Positions 8,727 to 17,964 of a stretch of 64,000 nt of DNA are shown here, piece after piece. A program made the translations under genes and the position numbers. The stretch is from Niabella drilacis (GTDB lineage Bacteria > Bacteroidota > Bacteroidia > Chitinophagales > Chitinophagaceae): assembly GCF_900101395.1 (NCBI RefSeq), contig NZ_FMZO01000003.1, positions 327,664-391,663 on the forward strand, written 5' to 3'. Numbering within the stretch: the stretch's first letter is position 1; each line of letters opens with the position of its first letter. Under the pieces are notes generated by a model. The model made no database searches. It was not told the origin of the DNA and was given only the letters and a program-made list of their open reading frames with translations.

Positions 8727-9182
8727 ATGGCAGCTAAGATTAGATTGCAAAGACATGGGTCAAAGAAGAGGCCCTTCTACTTTATCGTAGTGGCAGATGC
8801 AAGAAGCCCTCGTGATGGTAAATTCATCCAGAAATTAGGTACGTACAATCCGTTGACCATTCCTGCTACCATTGAGCTGGATCGTCAAAAAGCATTGGAA
8901 TGGCTGAATAAAGGAGCTACTCCTACAGACACCGTGCGTCGTATCTTAAGTTTTAAAGGTGTATTATACCTGAAACACTTATTACGTGGTGTAAAACTGG
9001 GACTGTTTGATGAAGCTGCTGCGATGCAGAAATTCACCGCCTGGAGTGCAGAGCATGACGAGCAAATTAAAAAACGTACTGCAAAAGCGATTGAGGAAAG
9101 AAAAGCTAAACGCAGAGTAGCCAGTGCTGCTCCGCGCAGAACCGCTGCTCCTGAGGCAAACGCTGAAGGCAACGGCGAATAA
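8727..9182 (+). CDS. rpsP: 30S ribosomal protein S16
   Basis: Small-subunit ribosomal protein bS16. The first 80 residues match the family ([24 protein letters not shown], then KLGTYNP). The protein is 151 aa, longer than the 80-90 aa of many bacteria, because of an Ala/Lys/Arg-rich C-terminal extension that is typical of Bacteroidota. It begins a conserved pair with rimM. Confidence 0.97.
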   Translation: MAAKIRLQRHGSKKRPFYFIVVADARSPRDGKFIQKLGTYNPLTIPATIELDRQKALEWLNKGATPTDTVRRILSFKGVLYLKHLLRGVKLGLFDEAAAMQKFTAWSAEHDEQIKKRTAKAIEERKAKRRVASAAPRRTAAPEANAEGNGE

Positions 9183-9206
9183 TAGTAGAAAAAAGATTCT
9201 TAAAAT

Positions 9207-9235
9207 AAAAAGCGGCCCAGAGCCGCTTTTTATTT
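9207..9235 (+). terminator. Terminator/attenuator between rpsP and rimM
   Basis: AGCGGC (9211-9216), loop CCAGA, GCCGCT (9222-9227), flanked by an A-tract and a T-tract. It lies in the 75-bp gap between rpsP and rimM and may lower rimM expression relative to rpsP. Confidence 0.8.
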
Positions 9236-9257
9236 ATTCCATAACCGGATATCAGCA

Positions 9258-9785
9258 ATGAAACAGGAGGAGTATATCAATATTGGAAAAGTTGCGGGGG
9301 TTTACGGTCTGAAGGGCGAAATCGTGCTGCAGCATGCACTGGGAAATACAGCATTTGAAGACCTGCGAAAAATATTTATAAAAGACCCGGGTGGAAGCTT
9401 TATGCCCTGGTTTGTTGAGAGCGTGCGGGTTAAAAGCGAAACGGAAGCTTACCTGAAACTTGAAGACATCCAAACACCTGAAGCCGCCTGGCCGTTGCTG
9501 CGGAAGGAGATCTGGTTCAGCAGCCCCGATTTTAAGCGCTATGCCAGCAAAGCGGCACCTATCAGTCTCCTGGGCTACACCGTAAAAGATGGTAAGCAGG
9601 TGCTGGGGGTGATACAGGAAGTGATAGAGCAGCCGCACCAGGTGCTTTGCCGCCTTACAGTGCGCGGCAGGGAAGTACTGATTCCCCTGCACGCGGAAAG
9701 TTTAAAAAAAGTAGACCATCAATATAAGAACATCACTGTAAAATTACCGGAGGGGTTGCTGGAAGTATACCTGGGAGCCGGATAA
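9258..9785 (+). CDS. rimM: Ribosome maturation factor RimM
   Basis: Assists 16S rRNA processing and 30S head assembly by binding ribosomal protein S19. An N-terminal RimM beta-barrel (GKVAGVYGLKGEIVLQHAL, residues 7-25) and a C-terminal PRC-barrel-like domain (LLGYTVKDGKQVLGVIQEV onward) are both present. The 175-aa length is normal. It follows rpsP as in many bacteria, but trmD and rplS do not follow here. Confidence 0.93.
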   Translation: MKQEEYINIGKVAGVYGLKGEIVLQHALGNTAFEDLRKIFIKDPGGSFMPWFVESVRVKSETEAYLKLEDIQTPEAAWPLLRKEIWFSSPDFKRYASKAAPISLLGYTVKDGKQVLGVIQEVIEQPHQVLCRLTVRGREVLIPLHAESLKKVDHQYKNITVKLPEGLLEVYLGAG

Positions 9786-9805
9786 ATGAATAGGAATAAC
9801 CAGAT

Positions 9806-11515
9806 ATGAAAACAACCTGTAAGCTTATTGTATGGGCCCTGCTTTTGGTGTCCTGTAAAAACAAACTGTCTGAAGAACAAAAAGTTTTCCTGGATTTTGC
9901 AGCGCTCGAAGACCGGTATTCGGGTACGCAGCTTTATAATAACCTCTACCTGTGCGATTATACGATACCCAGGACCGCATTTGATGATAAGACCTTTTCT
10001 GTAAAGGAATGCGTTGAAAAATTAAGACAACAGATAAAGTTTATAAACGACCCGGAAGAGGGGGTGCTTTTCCCGGGATGGACTGAAACCGGGATGCAGG
10101 AAATACTTCCTTACCCTTCGGTTTTTTACCTGAACCGTTTGGGTGATACTGCTGTAGAGGTCAGTGGAAAAATATGGATACCCGAATCGGTTCATGCCTT
10201 TTCTTTTGACAGTACAGAAACGGGTAAAACCATTCATAAGGACAGTATGAAGATCACTTTGCTACATATGTCTAATAATGTGGCCACGTTACTGGTAGTG
10301 GACGAAACGCAGGTGCGGGATTACAACTATACCTATGATATGATCGATCAAAGTGCCCGGAAGCCGGAGGAAAAAAAGGCCGACTCTTTAAATCCGGGAT
10401 ATAATTACCTGTTTCCGGGTAGTGGTTACAAGGTTTGGCTCCAGGGGTATCTGAACCGGTGGCAATCCGGCAGTACTGTTCATTTTGACAACTCCCGGCT
10501 TGAGGTAAAAGGGACCAATAAGAACGGGGAACCTTTATTAATGACCAGCAAGGAGGAGGACTTCAGGCATTACCTGTGGTACCGGAATCATGATATGCCT
10601 TACAGTGAAATGGTAAGTGACTATTTTCTTGTCAGGAGTGCTTACCGGGAACGGGATAAAAATCCTGATCATTTTTTTAGCCCCATATATATTATGACCA
10701 TCGCTGTTGCGGGGAAGCTGCAAAAGGTATCCGGGCTGATCCGTTCTTCAAAAGGTAAAACAGAAGCAATGGTATTGGGCCGGTTTCCGGTGCTGCCTGC
10801 CGGAGCGGGCAACGACTTTAAACTGCTGCAGGCGCCACCCGGGAAAATACCGGAGGTTAACACACAGAACGTATTGGATCATATCCGTGCCGGATCTTTT
10901 GAAGTGCGCAACAGGGATCGCTCTGAAAATGTATGTATTTATGTTTCCGTACGGGTTACGCAAAACCTGCTGGAGCAAAATAGTTTTTCACCATTCCGGA
11001 AAGCTATTTTTTATCCTTATATCCGGGGGGTATTGGGGGTTACCGCAAAAGGGGATACGATCGAAATAAAAGATACAGAAAATATCCGGGAACTGCTTGC
11101 TCCGGAATTATCCTCGTGGTATAATGAAAACATAGCGGCTGTAACAATACCCAAACCGGGTGTGGAAATTAAGACCTATATCTGTGTAGCCGATTTTTCA
11201 TTGCTGCCTGCAGAAACCGTTACCTACAGCGCCGCCGCAATTCCGGCCGGGTTTAGCATCAGCAATGACCGCAAACTACTGACTGTTCCCAACAATGACA
11301 ATTACCCCTTCAAAATAAACCTGTATAACGGTAATAAACAGGTACAGGATGTTTATATTAAGGAGGCATCGGACAGTTCCGGGAACGCCCTGGTATATAA
11401 AACGGAAACTCCTGTGGACAAAATCGAGTTGATCCGTTTTAATGGCGAACGTAAAAATCTTCCGGTGAACATATCCGTCACGCCTTCAAAACAAAACACC
11501 CGGCAAGGGTTCTGA
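9806..11515 (+). CDS. Unrecognised large lipoprotein
   Basis: 569-aa protein with a lipoprotein signal (hydrophobic run then LVSC, Cys17). I do not recognise a family. The mature part is mixed alpha/beta and rich in Tyr, Asp and Asn, with no repeated motif. It lies only 20 bp after rimM, but its content does not suggest a ribosomal role, so the pairing may be accidental. It is probably an outer-membrane or periplasmic lipoprotein restricted to close relatives. The gene to its right converges on it, ending 16 bp away. Confidence 0.7.
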   Translation: MKTTCKLIVWALLLVSCKNKLSEEQKVFLDFAALEDRYSGTQLYNNLYLCDYTIPRTAFDDKTFSVKECVEKLRQQIKFINDPEEGVLFPGWTETGMQEILPYPSVFYLNRLGDTAVEVSGKIWIPESVHAFSFDSTETGKTIHKDSMKITLLHMSNNVATLLVVDETQVRDYNYTYDMIDQSARKPEEKKADSLNPGYNYLFPGSGYKVWLQGYLNRWQSGSTVHFDNSRLEVKGTNKNGEPLLMTSKEEDFRHYLWYRNHDMPYSEMVSDYFLVRSAYRERDKNPDHFFSPIYIMTIAVAGKLQKVSGLIRSSKGKTEAMVLGRFPVLPAGAGNDFKLLQAPPGKIPEVNTQNVLDHIRAGSFEVRNRDRSENVCIYVSVRVTQNLLEQNSFSPFRKAIFYPYIRGVLGVTAKGDTIEIKDTENIRELLAPELSSWYNENIAAVTIPKPGVEIKTYICVADFSLLPAETVTYSAAAIPAGFSISNDRKLLTVPNNDNYPFKINLYNGNKQVQDVYIKEASDSSGNALVYKTETPVDKIELIRFNGERKNLPVNISVTPSKQNTRQGF

Positions 11516-11530
11516 TCACAGGATTTTATC

Positions 11531-13270
11531 CTATTTAGCGGGCGCAATATCCGGAGCCAGTTTTGAATACCCTGTTTCATTGGGATGGAGACCATCTGTG
11601 AATAAGGATTCATCAATTTTCCCGGAGGCGAGCAGCAGCTTTTTTCCCGGGTCTGTAAAAAGGAATGCTCCCTGCCTGGCAACGGCATATAATTGTTTGT
11701 TGAGCAATGCAACCCTTGTTTCCAGGCCCCTTCTGGGGAAAATGCCTGCAAGCTTTATCCGGGCCTGCGGCTGCCGTTGCCGGATCTGCTGCAGCAAAAA
11801 GGCAATCCCCTTTACGATCGCTTCATCAGTATTGCCTCCGATATTGTTGGTGCCGATCATGACCACGATATTCTTTGCGGCAAATCCATCCAGCTCCCCG
11901 TGGTAAATCCGCCACAGTACATTTTCAATACGGTCCCACCCAAATCCCATGTTCCGGAAATTGCCCAGGTACTGGTTCCAGCTTTTTCCGCCTCTTGCTA
12001 TATGCGCTTTGGGCTCACCGGCCCAGTAATGGGTAATGGAATTGCCGATAATGATATTCACCGGGGGCTGCTCCCGGTTGAGCCGGAGCTCCTGCGCATG
12101 CCGTTTTTTCCATTCGTATCCGCCTGCCTCGCGGCGCTGGCTTATGGGCTGTGTAGTGGTGGCGGAGCCTATTGGCATTTTCAACACAGGCCGCAATGCC
12201 TTTTCATAAGCATCGGCATAGGCCTGCATGCCAAGATCGTTGGGATGTACATAATCCACCGTACCATCCTCCGGAAACCGGATGGAGTCACGGGTAAGAT
12301 AGTACAGTTCTTTAATGCCCTGTTTTTTAAGCGCATTGTAGGCTTTCCACTGGGTCTCGTTCAAACGTTTCCAGATGACGGCTCTTGTGGAATCGGTCTG
12401 GTCGTTATAATATCCGATATGGTCGGTAAGCAGGATCGGCTCCCGGTGCTTTTTCCGGATGGCAGTGACCCCATATACCACCCGGTTATATACTTCTTCC
12501 TGCGAAAGTGCCCCCATATTGGGAAGACAGTCAAATACGTAGGCGGCGGCATCCTCTTCATTGATCAGGTCCACCATTTCTTTTTCAAACGGACCGTTGC
12601 CCGAGAAGGCAAGGTTGATGACCGGGTAATCAAGCTTCCTCGATAAAATATTGGTCCAGCCCATCGCCGGCCGGGATGCGCAACCACCCTGGGCAATAGA
12701 TGTGCCGTAAACGATGACCGGTTTTTCCTTCAGCACCGGAATAAATTCAAAATAAGCCTCCTCCGGAACCCCGATCTCCAGCCACGTTACACTGTTGTAA
12801 AGCGGCAGGTATAGCCGGTATTCAAACCCCTTTTTGTGATAGCGGCTGGGAAAGAGATTTTTATAGTTGTAAAGAATGGTATCGGCAAATACGTAGGTAC
12901 CCGAAGCCCGCTTCCATTTTCCTTCTTCATCAATAGCGTACAGATCCACGCCGGATACGCCCGTGGCCGGCATATGGTTCATAGCAAAAGAGCCGTTTAC
13001 ATGGTACCGTATCGTTATTTCGGGTGCGTTGGAATAGAAATGGATGCTGAGGCCTGCCGCATTTTGCGAAAGGTTCCATACGGCGCTGCGTACCTGTTTT
13101 TCTGCTCTTCCCGGTAAACGGGTAAATGTCCGTCCTGTTTCCCCGGTCCATCCCTGGTTTTGAATTACGGGGTCTGGTTCTGTTAATGGGTTATACCATT
13201 TTGTTTGGGCAAGCGTTGCAGCGTAAAATAGTAAAGCAAGAACACATGTCGTTAATAAGCGCGCAATCAT
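11531..13270 (-). CDS. Exported protein with two tandem SGNH hydrolase domains
   Basis: Predicted secreted esterase or carbohydrate deacetylase. The start is at MIARLL, giving a signal peptide (residues 1-21); an upstream in-frame ATG would spoil it. After a beta-sandwich SGNH N-terminal domain (about 23-180), the first SGNH domain has Ser191 in YGTSIAQGG and Asp339/His342 in VDYVHPND. A second SGNH domain has Ser411 in IGNSITHYW, the GTNN block near 473 and Asp559/His562 in DGLHPNE. Both triads look complete, so both domains could be active. Two such domains in one chain is unusual. The substrate is unknown. Confidence 0.85.
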   Translation of the reverse strand: MIARLLTTCVLALLFYAATLAQTKWYNPLTEPDPVIQNQGWTGETGRTFTRLPGRAEKQVRSAVWNLSQNAAGLSIHFYSNAPEITIRYHVNGSFAMNHMPATGVSGVDLYAIDEEGKWKRASGTYVFADTILYNYKNLFPSRYHKKGFEYRLYLPLYNSVTWLEIGVPEEAYFEFIPVLKEKPVIVYGTSIAQGGCASRPAMGWTNILSRKLDYPVINLAFSGNGPFEKEMVDLINEEDAAAYVFDCLPNMGALSQEEVYNRVVYGVTAIRKKHREPILLTDHIGYYNDQTDSTRAVIWKRLNETQWKAYNALKKQGIKELYYLTRDSIRFPEDGTVDYVHPNDLGMQAYADAYEKALRPVLKMPIGSATTTQPISQRREAGGYEWKKRHAQELRLNREQPPVNIIIGNSITHYWAGEPKAHIARGGKSWNQYLGNFRNMGFGWDRIENVLWRIYHGELDGFAAKNIVVMIGTNNIGGNTDEAIVKGIAFLLQQIRQRQPQARIKLAGIFPRRGLETRVALLNKQLYAVARQGAFLFTDPGKKLLLASGKIDESLFTDGLHPNETGYSKLAPDIAPAK

Positions 13271-13589
13271 TTGTTGAGTTTTTAAATTAGCCCCGGAGGA
13301 TATCTGAAAAGCATTTATCGTTATGGGCAATCATCCGGCATCTAAAATAATGCATTATGAGCAAACGCATTGAAATTGCGGCAGGCTGGTTGCTATAATT
13401 GATACATAAAAAGGCTGTTGTTTCCGGCCCCCCGGATAATTTCATTTCGTTACCCGTTGTTTCCTGCACATTGTTGACTTCATCGGCCGGGCTGCAGGAA
13501 AAAGTCTTTACGGCGCAGATCCGGCGGGGAAAACTAAAAGATGGCGTATCTTGTTACAGGTTTTTCACCCCCGGTCTAAAATAAACACT

Positions 13590-14057
13590 ATGAAAAGAAC
13601 AGAATTGATCGCACAGCATTTGATCGAAGTACATGAGGGAAATAACTGGACCAGTGTAGCCATTGCCGATACCATCAGTGATATTGGCTGGAGTGAGGCA
13701 TTTGCCCCTGTGCCCTTTTCGCCCAATACCATTGCACTGCTGCTGGGTCATATTGCTTACTGGAACAGGATCGTGGCAGAGCGGGGAAGGGGAATCACTC
13801 CGGTGATTGCGGGGCATAACGGGTTTGAAGTTCCGGAAGCGGGCACCGGATCCTGGGAAAAATTAAAAGAAGTATTGTTCCGGTCTGCCCGGGAGCTGGC
13901 GGAAGTGATCCGGCAATTTGATGAAGCAAAACTGGAGATGCCTGTATTACCGGAACATTCCAGTGCCTACAAAAATTTTCAGGGGCAGGTAGAGCATGCG
14001 CATTACCACCTTGGGCAGATCGTAATGATCAAAAAATACCTCCGGTCCGCGGGGTAA
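13590..14057 (+). CDS. DinB-family (DinB_2-like) four-helix protein
   Basis: 155-aa metal-binding four-helix protein of the DinB/YfiT superfamily, whose members include thiol-dependent transferases and damage-inducible proteins. Histidines that could form the metal site are present: LLGHIAYWNR in helix 2 and HAHYHLGQIVMIKKYL in the last helix. The start is placed at MKRTELIAQHL, because the 13 upstream codons look like leader. It is not related in sequence to the polymerase encoded 46 bp downstream, despite the shared DinB name. Confidence 0.8.
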   Translation: MKRTELIAQHLIEVHEGNNWTSVAIADTISDIGWSEAFAPVPFSPNTIALLLGHIAYWNRIVAERGRGITPVIAGHNGFEVPEAGTGSWEKLKEVLFRSARELAEVIRQFDEAKLEMPVLPEHSSAYKNFQGQVEHAHYHLGQIVMIKKYLRSAG

Positions 14058-14090
14058 AGATCCCGGTGGCCGCTATTGCTACCAGCGGCT

Positions 14091-14098
14091 TAACTTTG
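14091..14098 (+). promoter_or_regulatory. -7 box of dinB (polymerase IV)
   Basis: TAACTTTG 5 nt before the GTG start. The intervening bases form a three-codon frame, ATG AAG TGA (14099-14107), overlapping the GTG. Transcription would start close to the start codon. Confidence 0.5.
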
Positions 14099-14103
14099 AT
14101 GAA

Positions 14104-15276
14104 GTGACGGACCCGAAACCTTATATTGTTCATTTTGACCTGGACTCTTTTTTTGTGGCGGTAGAGATCCTGATGGATCCTTCGTTAAAAGGTAAGCCGG
14201 TGATCGTGGGCGGTTCAGCCAGCCGGGGCGTGGTATCCACCTGCAGTTATGAGGCCCGCAAATACGGGGTACATTCTGCAATGCCTATGCAGCGGGCCAT
14301 GCGCCTTTGTCCCCATGCCGTAGTGCTGAGAGGCAATCATGAAAAATATGGATACTACTCAAAAGTGGTAACAGAGATCATTGCCGCTAAGGTGCCGCTG
14401 TATCAGAAAGCGTCGATCGACGAATTTTACTGTGATCTTACCGGCATGGACCGGTTCTTTGGAGTAAGCCAGTATACACGGCAGCTGCGGGAGTATATTA
14501 TTAAAGAAACGAACCTGCCTATTTCCTGCGGATTGTCATCGGCAAAATTTATCAGCAAAATGGCCACCAATGAGGCCAAGCCCAATGGGTTCCTGGAAAT
14601 TCCTCATGGAAGAGAAAAGGAATTCCTTTGGCCATTGGGGGTTGAGAAGATCAATGGGGTGGGCAAACAAACAGAGCAGCGGCTGCGGAAAATGGGGCTG
14701 CATACGATCAAAGATATCGCCCTTACGCCCCGGGACCTGCTCATTGGCCGGCTGGGAAAATGGGGGGAGGAGCTGTGGCAGAAATCCCAGGGCATCGGAA
14801 GCCGGGAAGTGGAAGGCCGCTGGGATCAGAAAAGCATGAGCCATGAGACCACTTTTCATGAAAACCAGACCGACGTGGAGTTCCTGTATAAAAAATTAAT
14901 AGCGCTTACGGAGCGTAATGCATACGACCTGCGGCAGGACCATAAATTAACCGGCTGTATAACCGTAAAGATCCGCTACAGCGATTTTGAAACCACCAGC
15001 AGGCAGGAATCCATTGCTTATACAGCCCTGGATGATGAACTGATCGGGAAAGCAAAAGCTATTTTTAACAGGTTTTATCAAAGCGGACGCCCGGTGCGGC
15101 TGATAGGGGTGCGTTTTAGCCAGCTTGCGGATGACGGTATGCAGATGAACCTCTTTAACCGGCAGGACGATAAGCTGAACCTTTATAAGGCTGTGGATGC
15201 CATTAAGAACCGTTTTGGGAAGGATGCTGTATCCAGGGCCGTTACCAGCAAACCGCAGGCAAAGAATAAAAAATGA
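14104..15276 (+). CDS. dinB: DNA polymerase IV (Y-family)
   Basis: Error-prone translesion DNA polymerase. The palm carries the metal ligands: Asp12 in FDLDSFF, and Asp106/Glu107 in SIDEFYCDLTG. An HhH thumb region (INGVGKQTEQRLRKMG) and the little-finger domain follow. Near the C-terminus QMNLF is a likely beta-clamp binding peptide. Length 390 aa is normal. The start is GTG, preceded by the minimal frame described for the promoter. No LexA-type box was evident. Confidence 0.93.
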   Translation: MTDPKPYIVHFDLDSFFVAVEILMDPSLKGKPVIVGGSASRGVVSTCSYEARKYGVHSAMPMQRAMRLCPHAVVLRGNHEKYGYYSKVVTEIIAAKVPLYQKASIDEFYCDLTGMDRFFGVSQYTRQLREYIIKETNLPISCGLSSAKFISKMATNEAKPNGFLEIPHGREKEFLWPLGVEKINGVGKQTEQRLRKMGLHTIKDIALTPRDLLIGRLGKWGEELWQKSQGIGSREVEGRWDQKSMSHETTFHENQTDVEFLYKKLIALTERNAYDLRQDHKLTGCITVKIRYSDFETTSRQESIAYTALDDELIGKAKAIFNRFYQSGRPVRLIGVRFSQLADDGMQMNLFNRQDDKLNLYKAVDAIKNRFGKDAVSRAVTSKPQAKNKK

Positions 15277-15291
15277 TTTTCTTGCTCTGAT

Positions 15292-15324
15292 CTTTCTCCT
15301 TTTAACAGCTTTACCCTATATTTG
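15292..15324 (+). promoter_or_regulatory. Promoter of the SRP RNA gene
   Basis: TATATTTG at 15317-15324 matches TANNTTTG exactly and lies 6 nt before the first base of the SRP RNA stem. TTTC at 15292-15295 with a 21-bp spacer may act as the -33 box. Confidence 0.7.
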
Positions 15325-15330
15325 CGCCCG

Positions 15331-15428
15331 GCAGGTCTCATACGGCCAGCTCCTACTGAACCTCCCCAGGGTCGGAAGACAGCAAGGATAGGTGGTTGTA
15401 GCGGCGCGATGTGAGTAGCCTGCCTTTT
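15331..15428 (+). ncRNA. ffs: Bacterial small signal recognition particle RNA (4.5S)
   Basis: RNA scaffold that binds Ffh and targets nascent membrane proteins. The conserved apical core is present: CCAGGGTCGGAAGACAGCAA (15365-15384), containing the GGAAG tetraloop and asymmetric-loop AGCA. The ends pair: GCAGG at 15331-15335 with CCTGC at 15419-15423, and CTCA with TGAG inside. An eight-T run from 15424 ends the transcript. A matching promoter lies just upstream. It sits between dinB and the aldolase gene with no ORF conflict. Confidence 0.92.
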
Positions 15429-15550
15429 TTTTCTCCCTCTAATTTTCCTAATTTTACCACTGGTGTTCCGATCTGATTTCAATCTGCACATTGAAATCGA
15501 TGATCTTTCAGATAAAAATGTATTTATTTTTAATATAAAACCAGTTTGTA

Positions 15551-16204
15551 ATGAAATTTTTTATTGATACTGCCAATCTTGACCAGATCAAAGAAGCCAA
15601 CGAACTCGGGATCCTGGATGGGGTAACGACCAATCCGTCCCTGATGGCAAAAGAAGGGATCAAAGGGCATGATGCCATCATGAAACATTATAAGGATATC
15701 TGTGAAATGGTAGATGGTGATATTAGCGCCGAAGTCGTAAGTACCGATTTTAAAGATATTGTAGAGGAAGGCAAAAAACTGGCCGCCATTCACCCGAACA
15801 TCGTGGTAAAAGTACCCATGATCAAGGATGGTGTAAAGGCGATCAAGTGGTTTACCGATAATGGTATCAAAACGAACTGCACGCTGGTATTCAATGCCGG
15901 GCAGGCCATTTTATGCGCCAAGGCCGGTGCAAAATATGTGTCTCCGTTTGTGGGCCGTATCGACGATACCGGCTGGGATGGCGTTCAACTGGTAGAGCAG
16001 ATCGTTCATATTTATGGTGTTCAGGGCTTTAAAACCCAGGTATTAGCAGCATCCATGCGCAGCCCCAATCATATCATCCGCTGTGCAGAGGCAGGCGCCC
16101 ATGTGGTAACCAGTCCGCTGGAATCGATCCTGGGCTTGCTGAAGCACCCGCTTACCGATGTTGGATTGGCGAAATTTTTAGAAGATGCAAAGAAGCTTCA
16201 ATAA
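15551..16204 (+). CDS. fsa: Fructose-6-phosphate aldolase / TalC-type transaldolase
   Basis: Small class I aldolase of the transaldolase superfamily, acting on fructose-6-phosphate or in the non-oxidative pentose phosphate pathway. The 217-aa length and N-terminus MKFFIDTANL..GVTTNPSL fit the short TalC/FSA group. The Schiff-base lysine is Lys87 in VVKVPM. Sequence alone cannot separate aldolase from transaldolase activity. The next gene follows after 24 bp. Confidence 0.92.
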   Translation: MKFFIDTANLDQIKEANELGILDGVTTNPSLMAKEGIKGHDAIMKHYKDICEMVDGDISAEVVSTDFKDIVEEGKKLAAIHPNIVVKVPMIKDGVKAIKWFTDNGIKTNCTLVFNAGQAILCAKAGAKYVSPFVGRIDDTGWDGVQLVEQIVHIYGVQGFKTQVLAASMRSPNHIIRCAEAGAHVVTSPLESILGLLKHPLTDVGLAKFLEDAKKLQ

Positions 16205-16228
16205 ATTCGCTGAAAATAACAATCACCG

Positions 16229-17464
16229 TTGAATACAGCTTCCTTTATTGCTCACCGGATCGCCTTTAATAGACAGCGCTCTTTTTCAAGGTTCATTATC
16301 AGGCTTTCTGTTGTGGCTACAGCCATCAGTGTGGCGGTAATGATCATTACACTGGCTTTTGCCAATGGCTTCCAGCAAAAGGTGAGCGAAAAGGTATTTA
16401 GCTTCTGGGGACATATCCGTATCCAGGAAATGGCGCCTTATCAGTATGTGGTATCTGAGGAGGTCCCCATTACCGCCAATCCGGCACTGGTAGCACAGAT
16501 AAAAAAGAACCCGGAGGTAACAACCGTACAACCCTTTGCCACCCGCTATGCGATCGTGAAAACAAAGGACGATCTTGAGGGGGTACTGGTAAAGGGGGTA
16601 GACAGTACCTATAATTTTTCCAACCTGCAATCCTTTATGCAGCGCGGGCGCGCCCCCCGGTTTAATGATTCAACCTATAGCCGGGAGATCATGATCTCGG
16701 AATATACCGCCGGCCAGATGAAACTGGATACCGGCAGCCGGGTGCTGATCTATTTTATACGCCCGGATAATTCCTTACGTCCGGATCGTCTCACCATAAC
16801 GGGTATTTACAAAACGGGTATCGAGGAGTATGATAAAACCTTTGCCATCGGCGATATCAAACTCATACGCCGGCTGAATGACTGGGAGCCGGACCAGATC
16901 GGGGGCTATGAGCTTTTTTTGAAGAACTATAAACATATTGGCGCGGTCTCTGATCAGTTAACCGCCTTGCCGCAAATGCCGGAAGAATGGGACGCTCAGG
17001 ATATCAAAAACTTTGCCCCTAATATTTTTGACTGGCTCAATATGCAGGATGTAACGCGGAACCTGCTGATCGTGATCATGATCATTGTGGCCGTCATCAA
17101 CCTGATCACCTGCCTGATCATCCTGGTGCTGGAGCGGATGCGTATGATTGGCGTGCTAAAAGCGGTGGGTGCTACGGACTGGACTGTTCAGAAGATCTTC
17201 CTGCGTCACAGTTTACTGATCACCGTCACCGGCATTGTGGCCGGCACAGCCGGCGCACTGGGCTTGCTGTACCTGCAGGTAAAGACGGGTTTTATCAAGC
17301 TGGATGAAAGCGCTTATTATCTTAGCCAGGCAGCGGTTAAAATTTCCTCATGGGAGGTTCTGGCCATTTGCGCAGGCACTTTCCTTGTATGTTTGCTGGT
17401 ACTGATGATCCCCACCTATATTGTGAAAAAAGTACAGGTGGTAAAAGCCATTCATTTCCGGTAG
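16229..17464 (+). CDS. LolC/LolE-type ABC transporter permease
   Basis: Inner-membrane permease of the FtsX/MacB superfamily, close in layout to LolC/E, which release lipoproteins from the inner membrane. TM1 is at about residues 24-46, a large periplasmic domain follows to about 270, and three TM segments end the protein (about 277-303, 325-350, 375-400). The cytoplasmic loop LERMRMIGVLKAVGATDW is the usual coupling region. It starts with TTG. No ATPase gene is adjacent, so the LolD partner is encoded elsewhere. Length 411 aa is normal. Confidence 0.85.
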   Translation: MNTASFIAHRIAFNRQRSFSRFIIRLSVVATAISVAVMIITLAFANGFQQKVSEKVFSFWGHIRIQEMAPYQYVVSEEVPITANPALVAQIKKNPEVTTVQPFATRYAIVKTKDDLEGVLVKGVDSTYNFSNLQSFMQRGRAPRFNDSTYSREIMISEYTAGQMKLDTGSRVLIYFIRPDNSLRPDRLTITGIYKTGIEEYDKTFAIGDIKLIRRLNDWEPDQIGGYELFLKNYKHIGAVSDQLTALPQMPEEWDAQDIKNFAPNIFDWLNMQDVTRNLLIVIMIIVAVINLITCLIILVLERMRMIGVLKAVGATDWTVQKIFLRHSLLITVTGIVAGTAGALGLLYLQVKTGFIKLDESAYYLSQAAVKISSWEVLAICAGTFLVCLLVLMIPTYIVKKVQVVKAIHFR

Positions 17465-17748
17465 AAGGATGTTTTAAGTTCCAGGTTTCAGGTCAGGTCC
17501 GTTTTTATACTTCATGAGCCGGGGGCCCGGTTTAGGGCAAAGCATCTCCCTTCTCCCTAACCACGGGCGGAGATAAGGGGTCCAGGTTTCAAGGTTAAAT
17601 CGCGTTGAACGTGGTTGTACATTGTTGAATATTGTTTAAAGGGCATAGACAACTCCTATGTTTGTTTAAAGTTTCACGTTACATCCGCGTGGGGCCCCTT
17701 CAGAGATCACAGGAGGGCTCCTGGTTCAACCTGGCGGAACATTGTTTA
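17465..17748. other. Gene-free spacer left of MITE copy 1
   Basis: No convincing gene. It contains loose repeats of the words GGTTTCA, TTCCAGG, GTTGAA and ATTGTT, part of the spacer-phrase class, plus short GC-rich stretches. A 69-codon open frame across it overlaps the repeat element and is taken as chance. Confidence 0.5.
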
Positions 17749-17880
17749 ATAATAAGCCGGCATCAAAATTATTTCTTTTCTCGGTCAGTGAGGACACTGA
17801 CCGTGGCGTGGGCCGTGGTTTGTGTCCTCACAAACCACTAGTAATTACGCATTTTAATAAAATTGATTCCGGTTCATTAT
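17749..17880. mobile_element. MITE-like element, copy 1 (132 bp)
   Basis: 130 of 132 bases match the copy at 24708-24839. The ends form imperfect terminal inverted repeats: ATAATAAGCCGGCATCAA on the left, and the right end in reverse complement reads ATAATGAACCGGAATCAA. Inside are two perfect hairpins, 17782-17803 (9-bp stem, AGGA loop) and 17815-17838 (10-bp stem, TCCT loop). There is no coding capacity for a transposase. A target-site duplication is not clear. It fits a non-autonomous mobile or REP-like element. Confidence 0.88.
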
Positions 17881-17884
17881 AAAG

Positions 17885-17964
17885 GGTGCTGATAACTGAC
17901 GACTGATAACTGCCCCGAACTTTCGGAGGCTGATGACTGATACCTGACAACTGATAGCTGATTA
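17885..17964. repeat. Quasi-repetitive spacer phrase (CTGATAACTGA type)
   Basis: Repeated words CTGATAACTGAC, GACTGATAACTG, GATGACTGATAC and CTGACAACTGATAGCTGATTAC run from the MITE to the stop of the trmH-family gene. Similar phrases recur at 21088-21130, 40730-40764 and 46320-46386. Confidence 0.65.

Noticed and set aside
13590..15276. A shared DNA-damage operon of the two DinB-named genes
   Set aside because: The proteins are unrelated and the polymerase gene has its own -7 box; adjacency alone is weak evidence.
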